A stretch of 29,411 nt of DNA from JBOGIF01 sp050742415 (GTDB taxonomy: Bacteria > Actinomycetota > Acidimicrobiia > Acidimicrobiales > AC-14). The stretch spans positions 1-29,411 of the forward strand of contig JBOGIF010000051.1 in assembly GCA_050742415.1 (NCBI GenBank). Direction: 5' to 3'. Below the pieces are notes generated by a model that worked only from the letters and a program-made list of their open reading frames with translations, did not search any database and was not told the DNA's origin. This document shows, one piece after another, positions 1-7,117 of this stretch (positions are counted from its first letter, which is position 1; every line of letters begins with the position of its first letter). The position numbers and the translations under genes were made by a program.

Positions 1-398
1 AGCCAGTAGCTGGGCACGCCGGCGGTGGCGTAGGCGGCGCGCTTGAGGTTCAGGTCGATGAGCCGGGTGCTCGGCGACTGGATCTCCACCACCAGCAATG
101 GCGTTCCGACGAGGCGCCTCGCACGGATGTCGGACCGGCGGATAACCAGCACGTCGGGCTGCAGGACGGTGCGTTCGTTGACCTGGTAGTCGAACGGAGA
201 GGTAAGGACGAGGTGGTCCCTTCCGGCAGCGGCGAGAAGCTCGGCGGCCAGCGAGGTTGCGGAGGCCTGGTGCGCCATCCCGGGAGCGGGGGTCACGAGT
301 AGCGCACCGTCGAGAAGCTCGTGACGGTGGCCGTCGTCGGGAATGGCGTCACGGTCTTCGACCGTGAGCTCCACTCCCCAGGGCAGCGTAAATGCCAC
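1..398 (-). CDS. Uma2-family (DUF820) restriction-endonuclease-like protein, 3' part cut by window edge
   Basis: Reading leftward from GTG at 398 the frame stays open to the window edge (about 132 codons). The product starts VAFTLPWGVELTVED and continues with IPDDGHRHELLDGALLV, QPDVLVIRRSD, PLLVVEIQSPSTR, DLNLKRAAYATAGVPSYW. This is the Uma2/DUF820 pattern: a PD-(D/E)XK-like fold with the Asp of QPD, the Glu of VVEIQS and a downstream Lys (NLKR). The family is common in cyanobacteria and actinobacteria and its role is not settled; nuclease activity is inferred from the fold. A paralog lies at 6461-7045. The start is supported by a TACGCT hexamer at 405-410 (minus strand) exactly 6 nt upstream, suggesting a leaderless mRNA. 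The glycosyltransferase ends 37 nt upstream on the same strand. Confidence 0.85.
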   Translation of the reverse strand, partial: MAFTLPWGVELTVEDRDAIPDDGHRHELLDGALLVTPAPGMAHQASATSLAAELLAAAGRDHLVLTSPFDYQVNERTVLQPDVLVIRRSDIRARRLVGTPLLVVEIQSPSTRLIDLNLKRAAYATAGVPSYW

Positions 399-404
399 CG
401 TTGA

Positions 405-410
405 AGCGTA
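405..410 (-). promoter_or_regulatory. Putative -10 element (TACGCT) of the Uma2 gene, leaderless start
   Basis: The hexamer TACGCT on the minus strand fits the TANNNT form of actinobacterial -10 boxes and lies 6 nt before the GTG at 398. Transcription would begin at or next to the start codon. No Shine-Dalgarno sequence is seen. No clear -35 box was identified. Confidence 0.4.
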
Positions 411-435
411 ACCCCGGGGCGCGGGATTCAGGCGC

Positions 436-1626
436 TCAGGACTTGGATCGCGACCTGATCTCGTCGTAGAGGCGGACCGTGTCGGCGATTAGGCGGGAGG
501 GCGTGAACAGCCTGGCGGCCCGCTCGGCGGCGGTCTTGCCCATGGTGGAGCGCAGCGCCGGATCGTCGAGGAGGCGGCTGACGGCATCGGCCAGGCTTTC
601 GGGCGACGGTCCGGTGACGAAGCCGGTCTCACCGTCGACGACCACCTCGGCGGCGCTGCCCACCGCCGTCGTGACTGCCGGGCGCCCGGCGTGGGCCGCC
701 TCGATGAGGCTGACGGGCATGCCTTCGTTGTCGGAGGTGAGCACCACCACGTCGGCGGCGGCGTAGACGGTCTCCACGTCTCCCCGCCAGCCGAGGAAGC
801 GGACCGCGTCCCCCAGGCACTCGGCGCTCGCCCGCATGGTGTAGGCCAAGGGGCCCTCGCCCGCGACGACGAAAAGGGTGTCGGGGTGGCGGGCCGCCAG
901 CTGCGTCGCCACGTCGACGAAACGGTCCGGCCGCTTCACGGCGGTGAGGCGGGCGACGAAGGCTACGACCGGACGGTCCGGGGGCAGGCCGAGGGTGGCC
1001 CGGGCTTCTGGCGGCATCGGTGCCGGCGGCAGGGCGAGGCCCGGAGCCACGACGGCGTACTGCGCCGGTCGGCCGACACCGGCAGCCAGCAGCTCGTCGC
1101 GAACCCGGGTGCCGACGGCCACCAGACGGGTGGTGCGCAAGGCCAGAACCCGTTCGGTCAGGACTATGGCGCCGGTCACACGGGGCGAGAAGTAGCCGCT
1201 GAGCAGGTGGCCGTGGAAGGTGTGGACGGTGGCCGGCATCCGGCACGCGAATGCCGCCACCCTTCCGAGCGCCCCGGCCTTGGCCGTATGGGTGTGCACG
1301 ATGTCGGGCCGGAAGGCGCGGATCTCGCGCACCACCGCGGCGAGGGCCCGCACGTCGCCCAAGGGGTCGGGGTCACGGCCGAGCCCGGGGATGCGAACCA
1401 CGTCGAGACCTTGGTGGTCGCCGTTGTCGCCGGTGCCCCCCGCCCCGGCCGCCCCGCCGTCGGCCCGCAACGACGTCCAGTCGGCCTCGCCGGCGCCGAC
1501 GTCGCCCACCAGCAGCCGGGTCTCGAACCGATCGGCCGGCAGCCCCCGGGTGAGAGTGGTGACCTGCAACGCCGGCCCGCCCACGTTCATCCGGGCGATG
1601 ACCCTCAACACCCGGGTCCTGGCCAC
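436..1626 (-). CDS. Glycosyltransferase family 4 (GT-B fold)
   Basis: A 396-aa retaining-type glycosyltransferase of the GT4 group, probably using a nucleotide sugar to build surface glycans, glycolipids or capsule. The N-terminal domain begins VLRVIARMNVGGPA, the usual first strand with a Gly-rich loop, and carries DIVHTHTAKAG and HTFHGH. The C-terminal donor-binding domain has VVAFVARLTAVKRPD, VVAGEGPL, VRFLGWRGDV and the E-x7-E motif in SDNEGMPVSLIEAAHAG. The frame is open back to 1794, but the first 56 codons look non-coding (Arg/Ser/Pro-rich). GTG at 1626 gives a normal family N-terminus and is preceded by TACAGT at a 6-nt distance. A Gly/Ala-rich loop after GEADWTSLRAD is an insertion in the N-domain. 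The sugar and acceptor cannot be told from sequence. Confidence 0.9.
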   Translation of the reverse strand: MARTRVLRVIARMNVGGPALQVTTLTRGLPADRFETRLLVGDVGAGEADWTSLRADGGAAGAGGTGDNGDHQGLDVVRIPGLGRDPDPLGDVRALAAVVREIRAFRPDIVHTHTAKAGALGRVAAFACRMPATVHTFHGHLLSGYFSPRVTGAIVLTERVLALRTTRLVAVGTRVRDELLAAGVGRPAQYAVVAPGLALPPAPMPPEARATLGLPPDRPVVAFVARLTAVKRPDRFVDVATQLAARHPDTLFVVAGEGPLAYTMRASAECLGDAVRFLGWRGDVETVYAAADVVVLTSDNEGMPVSLIEAAHAGRPAVTTAVGSAAEVVVDGETGFVTGPSPESLADAVSRLLDDPALRSTMGKTAAERAARLFTPSRLIADTVRLYDEIRSRSKS

Positions 1627-1632
1627 GCGACG

Positions 1633-1638
1633 ACTGTA
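1633..1638 (-). promoter_or_regulatory. Putative -10 element (TACAGT) of the glycosyltransferase gene
   Basis: On the minus strand TACAGT is followed by 6 nt and then the GTG at 1626. The spacing fits a leaderless transcript and supports the chosen start, since no Shine-Dalgarno sequence precedes it. Confidence 0.4.
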
Positions 1639-1695
1639 AGCGTGACGCCCTCTTCGGCCGAGCCGGAGTGTCGCGCCGCTCGTTAGCGACGGAAG

Positions 1696-1701
1696 TACCC
1701 T
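1696..1701 (+). promoter_or_regulatory. Putative -10 element (TACCCT) facing the MoxR-1 operon
   Basis: TACCCT lies 6 nt before a GTG at 1708 that opens a 25-codon frame. It could be the promoter of the downstream MoxR-1 operon whether or not the short frame is translated. No convincing -35 was found. Confidence 0.3.
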
Positions 1702-1707
1702 TGGAAC

Positions 1708-1785
1708 GTGTCGAGCCAGGACGTGAGTCTCGAAGACTTCGAGCGAGGCCTCGTTTCGCCTCCTACCGCCACCCGGGGAGCTTGA
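1708..1785 (+). CDS. Possible 25-aa leaderless small ORF upstream of MoxR-1
   Basis: GTG at 1708 opens a short frame ending at TGA 1783-1785; the product would begin MSSQDVSLEDFERGL and end TATRGA. I do not recognise it. In its favour are the TACCCT hexamer exactly 6 nt upstream, the same arrangement as other genes here, and a composition (acidic then small residues) that looks protein-like. Against it are its length and the lack of any comparison. It lies 40 nt upstream of the MoxR-1 start in a different frame, so it is not an extension of MoxR. It could be a leader peptide or chance. Confidence 0.25.
   Translation: MSSQDVSLEDFERGLVSPPTATRGA
1729..1743. repeat. Hyphenated palindrome in the divergent glycosyltransferase/MoxR-1 intergenic region
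   Basis: CTCGAAG and CTTCGAG form a perfect 7-bp inverted repeat around one base. It lies between the two divergent genes, inside the possible small ORF. It could be an operator for a dimeric regulator; no family can be assigned. Confidence 0.35.
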
Positions 1786-1825
1786 CGGCGGCACCTGAGC
1801 GCCCAGATCTCCGGAGAATCAACCG

Positions 1826-2821
1826 ATGCCAATGCCGATCAACGTCGCTGACGAACCCCGGCCCGCTGGCGACTCAGCCGGCGAGGGCCCCGCCGATCTG
1901 GCCTATGGGCTGGTCGCAAACCTGTCGAGTGTCATACGCGGCAAGCCCGATGCGGTCCGGCTGTCGGTGGTCGCCCTGCTGGCCGGCGGGCACCTGCTCG
2001 TGGAGGACGTGCCGGGAGTCGGCAAGACCCTTTTGGCCAAGGCGCTGGCCCGCTCGGTGGGCGGCAGCTTCGCCCGCATCCAGTCCACGCCCGACCTGCT
2101 CCCGGCAGACATCACCGGTACCAACGTCTTCCGCCCGGGGGACGGCACGTGGGAGTTCCGGCCGGGCCCGCTGTTCGCCAACGTGGTCATCGTCGACGAG
2201 GTGAACCGGGCCACCCCCCGGACCCAGTCGGCGCTGCTCGAAGCCATGGAGGAGCGGCAGGTCACCGTCGACGGTGAGACCCGGGCGCTACCGGATCCCT
2301 TCTTTCTCGTGGCCACCCAGAACCCGTTCGAGCACGCCGGCACCTTCCCGCTGCTCGAGGGCCAGCGGGACCGCTTCGCGGTGGTCGTGCACCTCGGCCA
2401 CCCCGACCGCGACTCCGAACGCGAGTTGCTGCTGGGCACCGGGGGGATCCAGGCCCTGGAGAAGGTCGAGCCGGTGACCGACCCGACAGGTCTGAGCGCG
2501 GCAGTGGCGGCGGTGGGTCAGGTCCACTGCTCGACCGCGGTGGCCGACTATGTGATCGACCTGGCTGCCGCCACCCGGGCCCACGCCGCGGTGGTGACGG
2601 GCGCGAGCCCGCGCGCCAGCCTGTCTCTTCTCGACGCGTCGAAGGCCTTCGCGGCGATGGCTGGCAGGCGGTTCGTGCTGCCCGACGACGTGAAGGCAGT
2701 GGCGGTGCCCGCACTGGCGCATCGCCTGCTCCTCCCCGGCGGCCCCGACATGGCCGCCGGCGCCGCGGTGGTGCGATCGGTCCTCGACACCGTGCCGGTC
2801 CCGCCCCTGCCCGCCCGGTGA
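1826..2821 (+). CDS. MoxR-family AAA+ ATPase (copy 1)
   Basis: A 331-aa MoxR ATPase, a cytoplasmic AAA+ chaperone-like protein usually encoded beside DUF58 proteins and thought to help assemble or activate partner proteins. Walker A is GVGKT (residues 64-68), Walker B ends VIVDEVNR (D124, E125), sensor 1 is in VATQNP (N166), and the C-terminal lid contains GASPRASLSLLDASKAFA and FVLPDDVKAVA. ATG at 1826 has GGAGAA 7 nt upstream, and an in-frame TGA at 1796 rules out a much earlier start. Where most relatives have QLDRF this copy has GQRDRF. Its usual partner DUF58 is separated from it by a TA pair, all in the same orientation. Compare copy 2 at 8461-9447. Confidence 0.93.
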   Translation: MPMPINVADEPRPAGDSAGEGPADLAYGLVANLSSVIRGKPDAVRLSVVALLAGGHLLVEDVPGVGKTLLAKALARSVGGSFARIQSTPDLLPADITGTNVFRPGDGTWEFRPGPLFANVVIVDEVNRATPRTQSALLEAMEERQVTVDGETRALPDPFFLVATQNPFEHAGTFPLLEGQRDRFAVVVHLGHPDRDSERELLLGTGGIQALEKVEPVTDPTGLSAAVAAVGQVHCSTAVADYVIDLAAATRAHAAVVTGASPRASLSLLDASKAFAAMAGRRFVLPDDVKAVAVPALAHRLLLPGGPDMAAGAAVVRSVLDTVPVPPLPAR

Positions 2822-2828
2822 GCAACCT

Positions 2829-2847
2829 GCATACCAAACGGTATGCT
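2829..2847 (+). promoter_or_regulatory. Operator/promoter of the MazEF-like pair: inverted repeat overlapping a -10 box
   Basis: GCATACC and GGTATGC form a perfect 7-bp inverted repeat with an AAAC spacer (2829-2846). TATGCT (2842-2847), a TANNNT -10 candidate, overlaps the right arm and lies 7 nt before the GTG at 2855. An antitoxin bound to the repeat would cover the -10, the usual way type II TA operons repress themselves. Confidence 0.6.
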
Positions 2848-2854
2848 TAGGGTT

Positions 2855-3106
2855 GTGACCACCCAGATAGCAGTCAGGGTTCCGGACACGCTCGTGGACG
2901 AGCTCGACGATCTTGTGGCCCGGGGGGTGTACGAAAGTCGGGCAGCGGCAGTCCGGGCTGGCATCGAAGCGGTCGCCGAGCGTGAGCGGCGTTCTGCCGT
3001 GGACGAAGCGATTGTCGCCGGGTATACCCGCAGGCCGTCGACGCCGGCAGAGGATGCCGCGGCACTCGCGTCGCTACGGGAGTCCATTTTGGAGGAACCG
3101 TGGTGA
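2855..3106 (+). CDS. Ribbon-helix-helix antitoxin of a MazEF-like TA pair
   Basis: An 83-aa small acidic protein beginning with the ribbon TTQIAVRVPDTLVDELD followed by GVYESRAAAVRAGIEAV, the typical ribbon-helix-helix DNA-binding fold of antitoxins paired with MazF toxins. The C-terminal part (TPAEDAAALASLRESILEEPW) would be the toxin-binding tail. An ATG at 2843 would add four residues, but it lies inside the operator palindrome; GTG at 2855 gives the family-typical start (V/M)TTQIAVR and sits 7 nt after TATGCT. Its end overlaps the toxin start. Expected role: neutralise the downstream RNase and repress the operon through the 2829-2846 repeat. Confidence 0.85.
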   Translation: MTTQIAVRVPDTLVDELDDLVARGVYESRAAAVRAGIEAVAERERRSAVDEAIVAGYTRRPSTPAEDAAALASLRESILEEPW

Positions 3107-3432
3107 GGGGTGGGCCGGCCATGCCATCCAGGGGGGAGGTGTGGTGGGGTGAGATCCCCGAGTCGGGGCGCCGCCCATACCTCATCCTCAGCCGAAACGC
3201 GGCTATCCCGGTTCTTGGGTCGATTGTCGTTGCGCCGGTCACCAGGACGGTTCGCGGCATCCCTACAGAAGTGGCGCTGGGCCCGGAGGACGGAATGCCC
3301 ACCGAGTGTGCGGCGTCCCTGGACAGCATCCGGGTAGTGCCCAAGGCGAACCTCGTGCAGCGGTTGTGCTCACTCGGCCCGGCCCAGATGGCGCTCACGT
3401 GCGCCGCGCTTCGCAAGGCAGTGGACTGCTGA
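3103..3432 (+). CDS. MazF/PemK-family endoribonuclease toxin
   Basis: A 109-aa toxin of the MazF/PemK family, which cuts mRNA at short sequences when not bound by its antitoxin. Seen are the N-terminal RGEVWWGEIPESGRRPYLILSR, then SIVVAPVTRTVRGIPTEV with the conserved Arg and Thr, GPEDGMPTECAASLDSIRVVPK and a C-terminal helix. GTG at 3103 overlaps the antitoxin stop (GTGA) and has GGAGGA six nt upstream; GTG at 3100 and ATG at 3121 are alternatives, the latter giving the more usual MPSRGEVWW start. It appears complete. The pair sits between MoxR-1 and its DUF58 partner. Confidence 0.9.
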   Translation: MRGGPAMPSRGEVWWGEIPESGRRPYLILSRNAAIPVLGSIVVAPVTRTVRGIPTEVALGPEDGMPTECAASLDSIRVVPKANLVQRLCSLGPAQMALTCAALRKAVDC

Positions 3433-3491
3433 GGTCGGACGCACGCCGGGATCGGCGACAGCGGGGCAGCCGCGCTGGCGGGTTGCGGCCG

Positions 3492-4436
3492 GTGGCGTTG
3501 TCCCGGCAGTTCATGGTGCTGGCGGCCATGGCGGCGGCCTTCCAGCTCGTGTCGAGCACGACCGGATCGGATTGGCTGGTCGTGGTCGTGGCCGGCTTGG
3601 TGGCGACGCTGGCCCTGTCGGCCGTGCTGCCCGTCCTCACCCTCACCGGGGCGCGGCTCTCCGTAAGGGCCCCGACCGACGCGGTCGCCGGGCGGCCGAT
3701 GACGGTGGCCGTCACGGCGGCGGGCCGGGTAGCCGGCACCAAGCTCCGGGTGGTGCGGCCGCTCGGCGACTGGGTGCGGGTCGACGGCAGCGGCACCGGC
3801 GACGTGGTCGTCACGCCGGACCGGCGTGGCGTGCTCACCGCGGTCGACGTGGAGGTGCGGTCGGCGGCACCGTTCGGGCTGGTGTGGTGGCGCCGCCGTT
3901 CCAGGCTTCCGCTCGCCCGCCCGTTGGAGGTGGCACCGGCACCTCTCGCGGTCGAGGTGCCGAGCGAGAGAACCGGCGAGGGCGTCGCCACCGGCGCAAG
4001 CCCGGCTCATCCGATCCCCGGCGACGAGCTGGTGCGGTCGGTGCGCGAGTACGTGCCCGGCGACCCGCCGCGGTCGGTGGCGTGGGCGGCCACGGCCCGC
4101 CACGGCCGGCTGCTGGTGAAGGAGCGAGAAGGGGACGCGGGCTCCGCGCTGACGATCGTCGTGGACCTGCGGTCGGACGGCTCTGCCGCCGGCCGGGCCG
4201 CGGTCGAGGACGCGGCATCCCGGGCGGCGGGCTTGGCGGTGGCGGCGTTGCGGAGCGGTACGGCGGTGGTCCTGGGCACATCGGAGGCTGGCGGCCTTCC
4301 TCGTCTTGGGCCGGCGGAGACAGGCCTCGAGGTCGGCCGAAGGTTGGCCCGGGCGGCGGGGGACGGGCCACCCGCCGAACCGCCGGGCACCGCTGGCGGG
4401 TACGGCCACGGCGTGGTGAGGGTCTCCGCCCGGTGA
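3492..4436 (+). CDS. DUF58 membrane protein (module 1)
   Basis: A DUF58 protein of about 314 aa. The N-terminus has two hydrophobic segments (FMVLAAMAAAFQLVSS and WLVVVVAGLVATLALSAVL), then a beta-rich domain, then the signature REYVPGDPPRSVAWAATARHG followed by LLVKERE and a vWA-like stretch starting LTIVVDLRSD. DUF58 proteins are typically paired with MoxR ATPases and often with transglutaminases; their precise role is not established. The frame is open from 3306, inside the mazF gene, but coding character begins near the GTG at 3492 (VALSRQFMVLAA); ATG 3513 is an alternative. No strong ribosome site was seen, so the start is uncertain. It ends 16 nt before the transglutaminase. Confidence 0.85.
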   Translation: MALSRQFMVLAAMAAAFQLVSSTTGSDWLVVVVAGLVATLALSAVLPVLTLTGARLSVRAPTDAVAGRPMTVAVTAAGRVAGTKLRVVRPLGDWVRVDGSGTGDVVVTPDRRGVLTAVDVEVRSAAPFGLVWWRRRSRLPLARPLEVAPAPLAVEVPSERTGEGVATGASPAHPIPGDELVRSVREYVPGDPPRSVAWAATARHGRLLVKEREGDAGSALTIVVDLRSDGSAAGRAAVEDAASRAAGLAVAALRSGTAVVLGTSEAGGLPRLGPAETGLEVGRRLARAAGDGPPAEPPGTAGGYGHGVVRVSAR

Positions 4437-4449
4437 CGGTGACGGTGAC
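4432..4449 (+). repeat. Three tandem GGTGAC hexamers at the DUF58-transglutaminase junction
   Basis: GGTGAC is repeated three times without interruption and followed by GGGGTGAC. The first unit contains the DUF58 stop TGA (4434-4436); the GTG start of the transglutaminase (4453) lies in the imperfect last unit. Copy-number change would alter only the spacing between the two genes. Confidence 0.7.
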
Positions 4450-4452
4450 GGG

Positions 4453-6528
4453 GTGACGAGGACGGGGGAGGGGTGGGTCGAGGCGCTCAAGCGCATCAAT
4501 ACGCCGCCGCCCCCCGAGGACTCGAGGGCGCTGCGGCTCAGCGTGATGATCGCCGTGTGGGCGGCAGCCGCCGGTGTGGTTGGCCAGGGTATCGGCGACC
4601 GCCGGCTCGGCCTGCTGGTGCTTGCGGGCATCCCGGTCGGCTCGTTCACCTCGTACCGCCTCCGCCACCGTCCCGGCTACCGGCGCAAGGCGGCTTTGGC
4701 CGTGGTGGCGACGGTGGCCTTCGTCCAATTCCTGACGACCGCGGCCAGCGGGTCGAACAGCAATGAACTGCGGGTGCCCCTGGCCGAGCTGTTCCTCTGG
4801 ATCCAGCTGCTGCACTCCTTCGACCTTCCGTCGAGGCGTGACCTCCTGTTCTCCCTGCTGTCGAGCCTGGCCCTGGTGCTGGTCGGTGGCGTTCTCTCCA
4901 TATCGCCAGGGTTCGGCGTGCTGCTGGCGATCTGGGGAGCGGCCGCCCTGGTGAGCCTGGTGTTGGCTCAGCGCAGCCAGCTCAACGAGCTGCCGCCCCT
5001 GTCGGCCGCCGCGCCCCTCTCCCGCCGGGCGGCGGTCGGCCTGGTGTTCGGGACGGTGGCACTCGTTGGCATGGTCACCGCTGTCACCTTCGTCCTCATC
5101 CCCGACGCCGGGTCCCCCGAGCAGGTGAGCGCTCGCGCCCACCTGGCCGGCGGTGCCGGCGTTCCGGACCCGTCGACGATCTACAACCCCACGATCGGGC
5201 GGACGCGAGCGAGCTTCGGGTACTTCGGGTTCTCCAGCTCGCTGGACCTGGCGGCGCGGGGACGTCCCGACGGGACGCCGGTCATGAGGGTGCGGGCCAG
5301 CCGGCCCGACTTCTGGCGGGGCCAGACGTTCGACACCTGGGACGGCCGCCGCTGGTCCATCGCCGACGAGCGGGCGGTGCCCGTCGGCGGGCGCTTCCCG
5401 CTGGAGATCGAGCCGGCGCCCGAGGAGAAGCTCGTGCAGTACCTCGGCCGGCCGTTCGTGCAGACCTTCTATCTTCAGCGTCCGGGGCCCAACCTGCTGT
5501 TCGGCGCCTACAAGCCCGACCAGGTCTTCGCGCCGGTGCCGTCGCTCCTGACGCTGCCCGACGGCACGATGCGCACCACCGTGCAGATGGGCCCCGGGAC
5601 GGTCTACACAGTCGTGAGCCGGCGTCCGCCGGTGACCGAGACCCTACTGCGCGACACGTCGACGCGTGTATCGGTTTCGGCCGACTTCATGGGCCGCAAC
5701 ACGCAGCTTCCACCCGGGGTGACGCCGCGGGTGCGGGCGCTGGCCGCCGAGGTGACGGCGGGAGCGCCGACGGCCTACGACAAGGTGCGGGCGCTGGAGG
5801 CGTGGATGGGGGCCAACACCACCTACACCCTCGACATCCCGTCACTGCCGCCGGGCGCCGACGCAGTGGACCATTTCCTGTTCGTCGACCGCCGGGGCTT
5901 CTGCGAGCAGATCGGCTCGGCGCTGGTGGTCATGCTGCGGTCGCTCGGCATCCCGGCCCGGCTGGCGGTCGGCTTCGCTCCCGGCGAGCGCGAGCCGTTC
6001 ACCGGGCTCTGGCAGGTGCGGGCCCGCGACGCCCACGCCTGGGCCGAGGTCTTCTTCCCAAATGTTGGCTGGCAGGCGTTCGACCCGACCGCATCGGTCC
6101 CGCTGAGCGGCGAGGCGGAGAGGCCGTCGAGGTCGACATCGCTCCTGTCGTGGCTGGGCGACCGCCTTCCGGGTGTGCCCGACCGGGCTCCGGAGGCGGC
6201 GGGTGGTTTGGCCGTGGCCGGGCTGGGGGTGGCGGGCGTGGTCGTGGTGGGCCGGCGGCGGCGAAGGGCGCGGCAACGTCCGTGGGCGGTGGGCTGGATG
6301 CGCAGTCTGGAGAGGGCCGGTTCGCGCCGGGGTCGGGCCCGCCGGCCTACCGAGACGCCCCGCGAATATGCCGATGCCCTGGTCGGCGCAGGCGTGGCTT
6401 CGAACGACCTGGCCACCGCGGTGGCCCTGGTCGAGGCCGAGATGTTCTCGGGTGAGCCCGCTACCGAAGAGGAGCGGCAGCGGGCGGAGACCCTCCTGGC
6501 CCGAGCAGGTCCTGCGGCACCACGGTGA
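4453..6528 (+). CDS. TgpA-like transmembrane transglutaminase-domain protein (module 1)
   Basis: A 691-aa membrane protein with about six or seven N-terminal helices (for example VMIAVWAAAAGVVGQGI, LLFSLLSSLALVLVGGVL, VGLVFGTVALVGMVTAV), an extracytoplasmic domain with the transglutaminase-like core, a late helix (GLAVAGLGVAGVVVV) followed by an Arg-rich cytoplasmic stretch and a DUF4129-like tail. The catalytic triad is complete: Cys484 (RRGFCEQIG), His528 (RDAHAWAEV) and Asp544 (QAFDPTAS). Family members act at the outer face of the membrane as protease or transamidase-like enzymes; the substrate is unknown. The start is GTG 4453 in the tandem repeat. Its last 68 nt overlap the end of the convergent Uma2 gene. 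Confidence 0.92.
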   Translation: MTRTGEGWVEALKRINTPPPPEDSRALRLSVMIAVWAAAAGVVGQGIGDRRLGLLVLAGIPVGSFTSYRLRHRPGYRRKAALAVVATVAFVQFLTTAASGSNSNELRVPLAELFLWIQLLHSFDLPSRRDLLFSLLSSLALVLVGGVLSISPGFGVLLAIWGAAALVSLVLAQRSQLNELPPLSAAAPLSRRAAVGLVFGTVALVGMVTAVTFVLIPDAGSPEQVSARAHLAGGAGVPDPSTIYNPTIGRTRASFGYFGFSSSLDLAARGRPDGTPVMRVRASRPDFWRGQTFDTWDGRRWSIADERAVPVGGRFPLEIEPAPEEKLVQYLGRPFVQTFYLQRPGPNLLFGAYKPDQVFAPVPSLLTLPDGTMRTTVQMGPGTVYTVVSRRPPVTETLLRDTSTRVSVSADFMGRNTQLPPGVTPRVRALAAEVTAGAPTAYDKVRALEAWMGANTTYTLDIPSLPPGADAVDHFLFVDRRGFCEQIGSALVVMLRSLGIPARLAVGFAPGEREPFTGLWQVRARDAHAWAEVFFPNVGWQAFDPTASVPLSGEAERPSRSTSLLSWLGDRLPGVPDRAPEAAGGLAVAGLGVAGVVVVGRRRRRARQRPWAVGWMRSLERAGSRRGRARRPTETPREYADALVGAGVASNDLATAVALVEAEMFSGEPATEEERQRAETLLARAGPAAPR

Positions 6529-7045
6529 CCGCGAACGGGAACGAAGCCGTATAGCTCTCCTCCCCGTAGACCATGGCTTCCTCCACGTAACGCCCGTCGG
6601 TCAAGGCGAGGACGGTGAGGGTCGGAGCCGTCGGGTCGACGAGCCAGTAGGCCTGGACACCGGCGGCCTCGAAGGCCGACCGCTTCAGGCTGAGGTCCAC
6701 GCGGCGGGTGCTCAGCGACTGGACCTCGACCACCATCAGGGGGGCGCGTTCGAGCCGGGTCGGTCCGAGGTCGGACGTGCGCGCCACCACGATGTCGGGC
6801 TGGAACAAGGTGCCCGGTCCCACGACCCAGTCGTAAGGCGCCGGCAAGACTTCGATGCCTTCTTCGGCCGCCGCGACGAGGGCGACCACGAGGCTGGTGA
6901 CGACTCGTTGGTGGTTCGTGTTAGGTGCGGGGGTCACGAGAAGGGCCCCGTCCACCAGCTCGTAACGATGTCCATCGTCGGGCACTCCTTCGAGGTCGTC
7001 GACGGTGAAAGGCACTCCCCAAGGCTGCGAGAGGGCGAGGGCCAT
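6461..7045 (-). CDS. Uma2-family (DUF820) restriction-endonuclease-like protein, complete copy
   Basis: A 194-aa paralog of the protein cut at the left edge. It shares PWGVPFTVDD, VPDDGHRYELVDGALLVTPAP, FQPDIVVARTSD, PLMVVEVQSLSTRRVDLSLKR and AYWLVDP. The PD-(D/E)XK-like residues are the Asp of QPD, the Glu of VVEVQS and the Lys of SLKR. Function beyond the fold is unknown. ATG at 7045 is preceded on the minus strand by TACAAT with an 8-nt gap, so the transcript is probably leaderless or nearly so. The gene is convergent with the transglutaminase and divergent from the Phd-like antitoxin. Confidence 0.88.
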   Translation of the reverse strand: MALALSQPWGVPFTVDDLEGVPDDGHRYELVDGALLVTPAPNTNHQRVVTSLVVALVAAAEEGIEVLPAPYDWVVGPGTLFQPDIVVARTSDLGPTRLERAPLMVVEVQSLSTRRVDLSLKRSAFEAAGVQAYWLVDPTAPTLTVLALTDGRYVEEAMVYGEESYTASFPFAVTVVPQDLLGPGGSPPAAAPLR

Positions 7046-7085
7046 AGGCCGCGATTGTACCGGCGACGTTCGGCGGAGCGCACCC

Positions 7086-7114
7086 GTAATTGTACGTATT
7101 TAATGTACAATTAC
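7086..7114 (+). promoter_or_regulatory. Operator/promoter of the Phd-PIN pair: 10-bp perfect inverted repeat
   Basis: GTAATTGTAC (7086-7095) and GTACAATTAC (7105-7114) are exact reverse complements separated by 9 nt, an AT-rich patch in GC-rich surroundings. TACAAT (7106-7111) within the right arm fits a -10 box and lies 6 nt before ATG 7118. Binding of the antitoxin to both arms would block transcription. Confidence 0.65.
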
Positions 7115-7117
7115 TGG

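Noticed and set aside
1782..1810. TTGACG and AGATCT with a 17-nt spacer as a promoter for MoxR-1
   Set aside because: The -10 match is poor and the start of transcription would fall on or after the ribosome site of MoxR-1.
2874..4649. Long minus-strand open frame (591 codons) opposite mazEF, DUF58-1 and transglutaminase-1
   Set aside because: Arg/His/Pro-rich translation with no domain, lying opposite clear genes; typical of a GC-rich antisense frame.
6529..7117. Plus-strand frame running from 6173 into the Phd antitoxin (404 codons)
   Set aside because: Upstream part is antisense to the Uma2 gene and out of frame in the transglutaminase; only the last 89 codons are protein-like.
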